Below, piece after piece: positions 1 to 5,053 of a stretch of DNA of 5,135 nucleotides. The DNA is from Nitrospina sp. (GTDB lineage Bacteria; Nitrospinota; Nitrospinia; Nitrospinales; Nitrospinaceae). The stretch is from contig SMVS01000122.1 in assembly GCA_004357435.1 (NCBI GenBank), forward strand, positions 1-5,135, read 5' to 3'. Numbering within the stretch: the stretch's first letter is position 1; the number at the start of each line of letters is the position of its first letter. The translations under genes and the position numbers were made by a program. The notes beneath the pieces are model-generated. The model was not told the DNA's origin, did no database searches, and was given only the letters and a program-made list of their open reading frames with translations.

Positions 1-52
1 CTTCGTCGGCTCCCACTATCCAAGCTCCTATAAGGAAAAGACCTTCGCATAA
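1..52 (+). CDS. Possible C-terminal fragment of an unidentified plus-strand protein, cut by the window edge
   Basis: Reading from base 2, sixteen codons give FVGSHYPSSYKEKTFA and end at a TAA at 50-52. The peptide has a natural-looking composition (aromatic residues, a charged end). The frame cannot be tested further because the rest of the gene lies outside the window. I do not recognise the family. If real, this gene converges on the minus-strand peroxiredoxin gene, so 53-349 would be an intergenic region between two 3' ends. An alternative is that it is a chance frame: another frame, starting at base 3, also stays open to about 325, which shows how weak open length is as evidence here. Confidence 0.35.
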   Translation, partial: FVGSHYPSSYKEKTFA

Positions 53-97
53 GCGGGGGTTTTGTAGTTGCTCGATTAATCGAGCCCAGTCTTATGC
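47..97. repeat. 16-bp perfect palindrome nested inside a 7-bp inverted repeat
   Basis: GCTCGATTAATCGAGC at 70-85 is perfectly self-complementary. It is flanked by GCATAAG (47-53) and its complement CTTATGC (91-97). Further out, GGCTCC (8-13) and GGAGCC (99-104) also match in inverted orientation. As RNA the inner part folds as a 6-bp stem with a TTAA loop. No T-run follows on either strand, so it is not a standard intrinsic terminator. A 16-bp palindrome could be a dimeric regulator site or simply a structured intergenic sequence; no regulator gene is present to connect it to. Confidence 0.5.
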
Positions 98-349
98 TGG
101 AGCCAAAAGGAAAAGTACCCCAAGGAACATCCCCCCTTCGGAGAAGGGGGAGCAACACCAGTCTCCCCTTGGAGAATCGAGGCTGATTCAAAGTTTTGCG
201 GTTATGCAAAGGTCTCTTAACGGAAAATTGTTCAGCGGCGCGAACAAAGATCCGCCCAATGGCTTTGAGTGCCCACCTGACAAGAGCGTTCAAAGCCTTG
301 ACAAAGATCCGCTCAATGGGTTTTGAGTGCTTACCTGACGAAAGAGCGG
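53..349. other. Intergenic stretch without a supported gene
   Basis: These roughly 300 bases hold the palindrome at 70-85, the hairpin at 132-150, a 9-base direct repeat AAGGAAAAG (32-40 and 107-115, the first copy lying just outside), and two diverged copies of the peroxiredoxin gene 3' end (232-279 and 290-337). A 63-codon plus-strand frame (196-387) runs through the repeat array and into the 3' end of the peroxiredoxin gene. Its own internal repetition is explained by the array, and it matches no protein family I know. No tRNA-like or promoter-like element was evident. Confidence 0.6.
132..150. repeat. GC-rich hairpin between two convergent gene ends
   Basis: CCCCCTTC (132-139) pairs perfectly with GAAGGGGG (143-150) across a 3-base loop. 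A smaller stem, TCTCC/GGAGA (162-166 and 171-175), lies just to the right. The position, between a possible plus-strand gene end and the peroxiredoxin gene end, would suit a termination or mRNA 3'-protection structure. Neither side has a convincing U-tract, so I call it a structured inverted repeat and not a terminator. Confidence 0.5.
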
Positions 350-397
350 TCAGAGGCGTGAACAAAGATCTTTGGAGTGGGTTTTAGTGTCCACCTG
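232..397 (-). repeat. Tandem array of three copies of the peroxiredoxin gene 3' end
   Basis: On the minus strand three 48-base units each begin with CAGGT and end with TGA: 397-350 (the real end of the peroxiredoxin gene), 337-290 and 279-232. Unit 3 reads QVGTQSHWADLCSRR-stop and aligns without gaps to the genuine QVDTKTHSKDLCSRL-stop; I count 37 of 48 bases identical. Unit 2 has the same length but a compensating insertion and deletion, and reads QVSTQNPLSGSLSRL-stop. The linkers between units (338-349 and 280-289) resemble each other but not the DNA upstream of the genuine unit. Each copy is clearly diverged, so the duplication is not recent. Confidence 0.75.
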
Positions 398-787
398 GTC
401 GATGGCCTCTAAAATTTTCCCGTCCTCGCCGATCACATAAGTGATGCGAGCGGCATACCCATCGTCCTTGCTTTGAATCGCGTGATAGGCCAGGGATATT
501 TCTCGGCCCACATCACACAGCAGGGGAAACGTAAATTCAAACTTTTCGGCGAAAGCTTTATTATCCGCTTCGTTGTCCAGGCTGACGCCATAAATTTTCG
601 TATTTTTGCCTTCAAACTGTTTATGGTCGTCCCGAAAACCCTTACCCTCCAAGGTGCACCCGGGGGTGTCCGCCTTGGGATAAAACCAGAGCACCACTTT
701 ATTACCGCGCAGGTCCTTCAAGCTCACCCGGTTTCCGTTATGATCGTTGACAAGAAAATCCGGGGCTTCTGATCCGACTTTCAACAT
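350..787 (-). CDS. bcp: Peroxiredoxin of the PrxQ/Bcp family, apparently lacking the usual resolving cysteine
   Basis: Thiol peroxidase expected to reduce hydrogen peroxide and organic hydroperoxides in the cytoplasm, using thioredoxin or another thiol donor. The 145-residue product begins MLKVGSEAPDF and has the active-site motif PKADTPGCT, with Thr41 and the peroxidatic Cys44, then GFRD (50-53), FPLLCD (87-92) and the conserved Arg114 in YAARITYVI. In most PrxQ proteins the resolving cysteine lies five residues after the peroxidatic one; here that position is Lys49. Other cysteines are Cys91 and Cys142. The ATG at 785-787 is chosen because it matches the family N-terminus and follows a strong GGAGGA; the frame stays open upstream to 868, but that 27-residue extension is not family-like. 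The final 16 codons lie within the first unit of a tandem repeat array. A gap of 108 bases separates it from the DUF1232 gene upstream. The family assignment is secure; the symbol follows common usage. Confidence 0.93.
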   Translation of the reverse strand: MLKVGSEAPDFLVNDHNGNRVSLKDLRGNKVVLWFYPKADTPGCTLEGKGFRDDHKQFEGKNTKIYGVSLDNEADNKAFAEKFEFTFPLLCDVGREISLAYHAIQSKDDGYAARITYVIGEDGKILEAIDQVDTKTHSKDLCSRL

Positions 788-792
788 GGGGT

Positions 793-798
793 TCCTCC
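793..798 (-). promoter_or_regulatory. Shine-Dalgarno site of the peroxiredoxin gene
   Basis: The minus strand reads GGAGGA five bases before the spacer ends at the ATG (785-787). It is the strongest ribosome binding site in the window and decides the start in favour of MLKVGSEAPDF over upstream in-frame starts. A good independent site after a 108-base gap also suggests translation that does not depend on the upstream gene. Confidence 0.85.
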
Positions 799-895
799 AA
801 AATTTGCGAATGATTGTGCTGGTAGCGTAACGTAAAAGCGAATTTTTGAACATGCCCTTTAGATGCACGAAACGCCTGAAGGAAGTAAAAAATTT

Positions 896-1147
896 TCAGG
901 GCTCTGGGGGACCGTCCTGATTTTTTTTTCCGTCAGGATCGTCTTTAAATTTTCTTCGCAAAAATCCGGTGAGGTCGACTCCGTAATAGCGCAGGGCCGC
1001 CAGCACCAAAGCGGCGGCGGCGGCCTCATCCAGATTGCCGACGATGGGGATATTGTCCGGTATGAGTTCGATGATACCGGCAGTGGGATTGAGGATATAA
1101 ACCAGACCGATCAAGCCCGCCAGCGCGACCAGTATATTTTTAATCAT
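896..1147 (-). CDS. Small DUF1232 (YkvA-like) membrane protein
   Basis: An 83-residue protein with a hydrophobic N-terminal segment (about 5-19, ILVALAGLIGLVYIL), the DUF1232 signature ELIPDNIPIVGNLDEA (27-42), a second apolar helix rich in alanine (42-52), and a charged, Pro/Gly-rich tail (64-83). In this family the PD-x-IP-x-x-G-x-LD core lies between membrane-associated helices; biochemical function is not known. The protein is short even for this family. It starts 14 bases after the ispD stop and has no recognisable Shine-Dalgarno, so translation probably depends on coupling to ispD. The first helix may act as an inner-membrane anchor with the charged tail in the cytoplasm (inference). 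A 14-base GCG repeat (1011-1024) encodes part of the alanine run. The family call rests on the signature and is fairly secure. Confidence 0.85.
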   Translation of the reverse strand: MIKNILVALAGLIGLVYILNPTAGIIELIPDNIPIVGNLDEAAAAALVLAALRYYGVDLTGFLRRKFKDDPDGKKNQDGPPEP

Positions 1148-1161
1148 GGTTGAAACCGGTT

Positions 1162-1851
1162 TTATTGTGTTGTGGGATCCGGTTCGAGGAGGACAGCGAT
1201 TTTTTCCCCGAGCGCCAAATCATCCCTGCAAGTGATTTTAATGTTCCATTCCGAGCCCGCAATTATTTTAACTGGCCTGCCGAGGTATTCCACCAGCGAA
1301 CCCTCGTCGGTTCCATAATAGTTGTCGCGAGTGGCTTTCTCAAAAGCTTCGCACAGCAGGTCGTACTGGAACGCCTGCGGAGTTTGCATCCGCCACAGGT
1401 TTTCCCGATCCACCGAACCTTGCACCCAGCCATCGGCAGTGCTTTTCTTAACCGTATCCCGTATGGGAATCGCGGTGACGGCGGCGCCGAATTGACGGGC
1501 CGCTGAAATCGATTCTTTGATGATCGCCGGAGACACAAAAGGGCGCACGCCATCGTGAACGATCACGATATCGGTGTCTTTATCGAGGGCGCGCAAACCC
1601 ATCGCCACCGAGTCCTGCCGTTCGGCGCCGCCCGCAATCACCTGTTGAACAATCCCGGAAGTCCATTGCCGGCGAGTGACAGCCAACTCCTTTTCAGGGA
1701 CCACCAGAGTCACGGCATCCACGCAGGACTCAAAAACGGCAAGCGTGTGGTGCAGAATGGGTTTGCCCTGAAGCAGAAGAAATTGTTTGGGAATGTCGCC
1801 TCCCATTCGGAGGCCTTGCCCGGCGGCGGGAATGATCGCTGAAACTTTCAT
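1162..1851 (-). CDS. ispD: 2-C-methyl-D-erythritol 4-phosphate cytidylyltransferase
   Basis: Catalyses CTP + MEP to CDP-ME + diphosphate, the third step of the non-mevalonate (MEP) isoprenoid pathway, in the cytoplasm. The 229-residue product is full length for the family. Motifs in order: the nucleotide-binding loop PAAGQGLRMGG (8-18) with Arg15 and Lys22 (IPKQF) corresponding to the catalytic E. coli Arg20 and Lys27; AGGAERQDSV (73-82); VHDGVRPF (98-105); PIRDTVK (129-135); VDRENLW (147-153) with Arg149 matching E. coli Arg157; TDE (181-183); and NIKIT (203-207) with Lys205 matching E. coli Lys213. All expected catalytic and substrate-binding residues are present. I start at the ATG at 1849-1851 because MKVSAIIPAAG matches the family; an in-frame TTG six codons upstream is possible, and neither has a strong ribosome binding site. 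It lies 44 bases after radA and 14 before the DUF1232 gene. The next-but-one pathway gene ispF, often adjacent or fused, is not nearby. Confidence 0.96.
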   Translation of the reverse strand: MKVSAIIPAAGQGLRMGGDIPKQFLLLQGKPILHHTLAVFESCVDAVTLVVPEKELAVTRRQWTSGIVQQVIAGGAERQDSVAMGLRALDKDTDIVIVHDGVRPFVSPAIIKESISAARQFGAAVTAIPIRDTVKKSTADGWVQGSVDRENLWRMQTPQAFQYDLLCEAFEKATRDNYYGTDEGSLVEYLGRPVKIIAGSEWNIKITCRDDLALGEKIAVLLEPDPTTQ

Positions 1852-1895
1852 GATGCGGGCCTGTTCCAAAAAAAATATTCAACCATTGCCGTTCA

Positions 1896-3281
1896 CTATA
1901 AGACGATCTCCAGAGCTTCAGCAAGGGTTTTTACAAATGCGAGTTCCATTTTAATTTTGCCGAGGGTCTTCGATTTTTTTGCGGTATGGGGAACCACACA
2001 ACGCTGGAAACCCAGCTTGGCGGCTTCCATGAGGCGGGGTTCCAACTGCAAAACCGAACGCACTTCACCGGTCAATCCAATTTCTCCGATCATCACCGTC
2101 TGCGGGTCCATCGGCCGGTTCTGAAAACTGCTGGCGATCGCGGTGGCCACCCCCAGGTCCATGGCCGGCTCGGTGACTTTCAGTCCGCCCGCGAGATTCA
2201 CAAAAATATCCTCTCCCTGCAGGCTCATGTCCAGCCGTTTTTCCATGATGGCGACCAGCAGAGTCACGCGGTTGTGGTCCAGCCCGGTGGCCATGCGGCG
2301 CGGCATGCCAAGGGTGGTGGAGGCCGTCACCAGGGCCTGCACCTCGACCAGTAGCGGGCGGGTGCCTTCCAGAGTGGCCGCGATGGCGGAACCGGTGGTG
2401 TCGGCGGGGCGTTCCGAAAGAAAAATTTCCGAAGGATTCTCCACCGGAATCAAGCCCTCCGGAGTCATTTCAAAAACTCCCATTTCCGGAGTGGGGCCGA
2501 AACGGTTTTTGATGGTCCTCAGAATACGGTAGGCATGCGACCGCTCGCCTTCAAAATACACCACGGTATCGACAATGTGCTCCAGCGACTTGGGACCCGC
2601 AATGGCTCCATCCTTAGTGATGTGACCAATCAAAAACACTGGCAGTGACCGGCGCTTGCATTCCTGAAAAATCTTGAAGGCCACTTCCCGAACCTGGCCG
2701 ATGCTTCCCGGAGCAGACTGTAAATCCTCGGTAAAAAAAGTCTGGATCGAATCCAGGACCAGGACTTCGGGCTGAATTTTTTCCAGCAAACCGAGAACGT
2801 TCTCAATGCAGATTTCCGAACAGATCAGCAATCGTTCGGACAGGCAATGGAGCCGTTCGGCACGTAGTTTGATCTGTTCTGGAGACTCTTCGCCGGAAAC
2901 GTAAAGCACCCGGTTGCCGGCTTCCGCCATCGCCCACATACTTTGCAACATCAAGGTGGACTTGCCGATACCGGGGTCACCACCCAGTAGCGTGAGCGAA
3001 CCCGGAACCAGTCCGCCTCCCAGGGTGCGGTCAAATTCTAAAATGCCGGTACTCACCCGGTCCACCTGACTCCGGGTTATTTGGGTGACGGCCTGCACGG
3101 ATGGGTCCGCGGAATTGGCGCGTGAGTTGCGATTGCCGGCGGTCTTGCCGCCCCCCCGGGAATGCCGCGTGACTTCCTCCGTCAGCGTGTTCCACCCCTG
3201 GCACTCGGGACATTTGCCCAGCCATTTTGGGGCCCGATGCCCGCAAGTCTGGCAAACAAATTCGGAAACAGGTTTGGCCAT
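1896..3281 (-). CDS. radA: DNA repair and recombination protein RadA (Sms)
   Basis: RecA-related ATPase that acts with RecA in homologous recombination, promoting branch migration and processing of recombination intermediates. The 461-residue length matches E. coli RadA (460). Domains in order: an N-terminal four-cysteine zinc finger (Cys10, Cys13, Cys24, Cys27); a variable linker (about 37-65); the RecA-like ATPase with Walker A GGDPGIGKST (100-109, Lys107), SGEES (129-133), and Walker B LVLDSIQT (174-181); the RadA-specific KNRFG motif (258-262); and a C-terminal Lon-protease-like domain (about 280-461) with GMPRRMATGLDHNR (325-338), LAGGLKVTEPAMDLG (363-377) and GEIGLTGEVRS (399-409). No element is missing. 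The ATG at 3279-3281 follows an AGGA and gives the standard MAKP-like start before the zinc finger. The ispD gene follows after 44 bases, so co-transcription is likely. The unidentified coiled-coil gene ends 124 bases upstream on the same strand. Confidence 0.98.
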   Translation of the reverse strand: MAKPVSEFVCQTCGHRAPKWLGKCPECQGWNTLTEEVTRHSRGGGKTAGNRNSRANSADPSVQAVTQITRSQVDRVSTGILEFDRTLGGGLVPGSLTLLGGDPGIGKSTLMLQSMWAMAEAGNRVLYVSGEESPEQIKLRAERLHCLSERLLICSEICIENVLGLLEKIQPEVLVLDSIQTFFTEDLQSAPGSIGQVREVAFKIFQECKRRSLPVFLIGHITKDGAIAGPKSLEHIVDTVVYFEGERSHAYRILRTIKNRFGPTPEMGVFEMTPEGLIPVENPSEIFLSERPADTTGSAIAATLEGTRPLLVEVQALVTASTTLGMPRRMATGLDHNRVTLLVAIMEKRLDMSLQGEDIFVNLAGGLKVTEPAMDLGVATAIASSFQNRPMDPQTVMIGEIGLTGEVRSVLQLEPRLMEAAKLGFQRCVVPHTAKKSKTLGKIKMELAFVKTLAEALEIVL

Positions 3282-3290
3282 GGATGACAG

Positions 3291-3294
3291 TCCT
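3291..3294 (-). promoter_or_regulatory. Probable Shine-Dalgarno site of radA
   Basis: The minus strand has AGGA nine bases before the radA ATG at 3279-3281. The match is short but the spacing is acceptable, and it agrees with the start predicted from the zinc-finger position. Confidence 0.5.
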
Positions 3295-3322
3295 GTGGTG
3301 CATCATGTTGAAAGGAGATCCG

Positions 3323-3338
3323 GGAAGGAGAGCCTTCC
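3323..3338. repeat. Small perfect hairpin in the radA leader
   Basis: GGAAGG (3323-3328) and CCTTCC (3333-3338) pair perfectly around a 4-base loop, in the 124-base gap between the coiled-coil gene and radA. No T-run follows on the minus strand, so it does not look like a terminator for the upstream gene. It may be a leader structure or chance. Confidence 0.3.
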
Positions 3339-3370
3339 ACACAAACGACTTCCCTCTAATTTTCACCCGC

Positions 3371-3413
3371 CGGGCAAAGCGTTGCCGGTTCGCAAAGCCC
3401 GCATTTTATTTTT
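3371..3413 (+). terminator. Hairpin plus T-rich tract, oriented as a terminator on the plus strand
   Basis: CGGGC (3371-3375) pairs with GCCCG (3397-3401), then after a symmetric AAA/AAA internal loop GCG (3379-3381) pairs with CGC (3391-3393). A competing stem, GGCAA/TTGCC (3373-3377 and 3382-3386), exists within it. The T-rich run ATTTTATTTTTT directly to the right (3403-3414) makes it terminator-like for plus-strand transcription. It is not so for the minus-strand coiled-coil gene, whose stop codon and lysine codons form the T-run on the opposite strand. No plus-strand gene is evident here, so the element is either antisense-directed or fortuitous. Confidence 0.35.
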
Positions 3414-4875
3414 TCCCAGAAGATGATTTCTGCCGGGCCGCGGGTTTACCCAATGATTTTAAAATACTATCATTTCGCGATATATTGACGTTGGCTTTTC
3501 TACGCAAATCTCCGATGCCATTCTTGATTTCCTTCTGCGATACCTGAAGAGCTTTTATTTTTCCCGCCGACCGGACCATGTTTTGACTGATCTTCTCTTG
3601 CGAAGCCAGAATCAGCTGGAATTGGTCCTGTTCGGCGGCAATGCTTTTTAGAATCGTGATCAACTTGGATATTTTTTCGTTGGTCAGGTTATTCTCGGTG
3701 CGGCCCGCGTCTATTTTTAGTAAAGATTGCTCGACCTTTTTACCCACCTCCGCGGAATTGGCCAACATGGCTTTGGTGGTGTCGATCAGTTTATTGAATT
3801 TTTCATGGGTCTGCTGATTGAGCACCTGCATCTTGATGACCTTCTCCTGCATGGAGTTCACCGTATTATTGGAGGACATATTCTGCCCCTGCAGGGTTTT
3901 GAGACCCTCGGCTAATTTATTCATCTTGGTATCGATCACCAGAAGGTTTTCCCGCGTCAGATCGGTACTTTGTACGACCTTATCGGTTTTCGCGACCAAA
4001 TCTTTCTGCCCCTTGCTGATTTCTCCCATCCGGGTGTCTACAATCACCTTGAGCGTCGTGATGGTTTTTCGTGTCACGTTGATATTTTCGTTGGTTTTCT
4101 TCTGACCCGCCAGAACCCCATCCACCTTGCCGCGGATGGCTTGCTGTTCCTTCAAGCTTTTACCCATGAGGTCGATCATCTGGTTATTTTTTGCGACCAC
4201 CACCTTTTGATTTGCCCCCAGGGTGGAGAACCCGGCTTTATTCTCTGTGTTGCCCGATTGAACGGCGGTGAGCGTAGCGGTCAACGTCTGGCCGTTTTTG
4301 ATGGCCAACTGGCCGAGATCAGAAAGCGTCTCGACGTTCTGGTTGGTTCTTTCATTTTGAGTTTGCAGGTGCTTTTTTATCACCCTCAGATCCTGGACCA
4401 AGCCGACGCCAAATTTGCTCTGCTGAGCGGCGGCCTCCTTCTTGAATCGAGTCAGCTCCATTTTAAGAGTTCCAAATTCCAGGCCCTGTTCCTTAATTTG
4501 CTTTTGCAGGAGAGCTGTCAACGCCCCGTCGCCAGCGGAAATTTGTTTTTTAATTTTTGTTTCGAGATTGGCGATTTTGCCATCGACGGCGCGGATTTTG
4601 CGGATGAAATCCACATGATTTTTTTCGATCGCTCCCTGGAGTGCGGGCAAAAGGGCTTTCAGCCCTTCGATCTGCTGTGATAAATCCGCCTGGGTGCTCA
4701 TGATTCTTTTCATGCCCGGGATTACCGTTTCAACGATCCGTGTATTCAATTTTCTCAATTCCTTTACTTCAGAATCTTGCTTGCTTTTACCAAACAATTG
4801 CGCAGAACCATTGGTCGCAAACAGACCCATCAGGAATAGTGACGCTATAAATATGATGACGGATTTAGCTTTCAT
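3406..4875 (-). CDS. Exported coiled-coil protein of unknown function
   Basis: I do not recognise a family. The 489-residue product starts with a typical Sec signal peptide: Lys2 and Lys4, a hydrophobic core (about 6-20), and a likely signal peptidase I site after NGSA (Ala25|Gln26). There is no lipobox cysteine, so it should be soluble and periplasmic or secreted. The mature part is rich in Lys, Gln, Asn, Glu, Thr and Leu, with apolar residues spaced as in amphipathic helices, especially about 35-170 and 225-460, suggesting a long coiled coil. It has no Cys, Trp or Tyr. Its only prolines are at 53, 77 and 478. The C-terminus is basic (KPAARQKSSSGKK). Loosely similar segments such as NEKISKL, HEKFNKL and DTKMNKL recur, hinting at internal repetition. 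Translation starts at an ATG (4873-4875) with a weak GAGATGG upstream. The gene is 124 bases upstream of radA, and nothing links their functions. A structural or envelope-bridging role is possible but is not shown. Confidence 0.85.
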   Translation of the reverse strand: MKAKSVIIFIASLFLMGLFATNGSAQLFGKSKQDSEVKELRKLNTRIVETVIPGMKRIMSTQADLSQQIEGLKALLPALQGAIEKNHVDFIRKIRAVDGKIANLETKIKKQISAGDGALTALLQKQIKEQGLEFGTLKMELTRFKKEAAAQQSKFGVGLVQDLRVIKKHLQTQNERTNQNVETLSDLGQLAIKNGQTLTATLTAVQSGNTENKAGFSTLGANQKVVVAKNNQMIDLMGKSLKEQQAIRGKVDGVLAGQKKTNENINVTRKTITTLKVIVDTRMGEISKGQKDLVAKTDKVVQSTDLTRENLLVIDTKMNKLAEGLKTLQGQNMSSNNTVNSMQEKVIKMQVLNQQTHEKFNKLIDTTKAMLANSAEVGKKVEQSLLKIDAGRTENNLTNEKISKLITILKSIAAEQDQFQLILASQEKISQNMVRSAGKIKALQVSQKEIKNGIGDLRRKANVNISRNDSILKSLGKPAARQKSSSGKK

Positions 4876-4966
4876 ACACCATCTCGGTTGAGGTTCGATT
4901 AAAAAAAGAGTCCGGGGTGAAGGCGGTTAGCACGGGGAGCCACGCTCGATGAATGAAGTTCGGCGG

Positions 4967-5011
4967 AAAAACGAAATTGACCGCAACCCATCGCGCTGGT
5001 TGCGGTCAATT
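4967..5011 (-). terminator. Strong intrinsic terminator for a minus-strand gene entering from the right
   Basis: AATTGACCGCAACC (4975-4988) and GGTTGCGGTCAATT (4998-5011) form a perfect 14-bp stem with a 9-base loop. Reading the minus strand, the stem is followed by TTTCGTTTTT (4976-4967), a T-rich tract as in Rho-independent terminators. The plus-strand side has no T-run. It lies 43 bases beyond the stop codon of a probable gene end at 5054, and about 100 bases before the coiled-coil gene. It would therefore separate that transcript from the gene downstream. Confidence 0.65.
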
Positions 5012-5053
5012 CCAACATGGAACTATTGAATCAGATTATGGAGAACGATCATT

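Noticed and set aside
196..387. 63-codon plus-strand reading frame with repeated TKIR-like segments
   Set aside because: Its repetition comes entirely from the tandem copies of the peroxiredoxin gene end on the other strand, and it overlaps the coding end of that gene.
232..397. CRISPR-like array
   Set aside because: The repeats are diverged from each other, the linkers are similar and only 10-12 bases long, and there are no cas genes. They align to a gene end.
788..868. N-terminal extension of the peroxiredoxin by 27 residues
   Set aside because: The extension is not like the family N-terminus, and the strong GGAGGA at 793-798 sits directly before the internal ATG.
875..900. CCTGAA/TTCAGG inverted repeat overlapping the DUF1232 stop codon, as a terminator
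   Set aside because: The stem is only 6 bp with a 14-base loop, and no T-run follows on the minus strand.
3970..4680. 236-codon plus-strand frame antisense to the coiled-coil gene
   Set aside because: The minus-strand protein has a signal peptide and coherent helical composition. The antisense frame matches no family I know and is expected from the skewed codon content of a Lys/Gln/Glu-rich gene.
4920..4950. Sigma-54-like TGGC...TGC sequence upstream of the coiled-coil gene on the minus strand
   Set aside because: The spacing between the GG and GC elements is two bases too short for the consensus.
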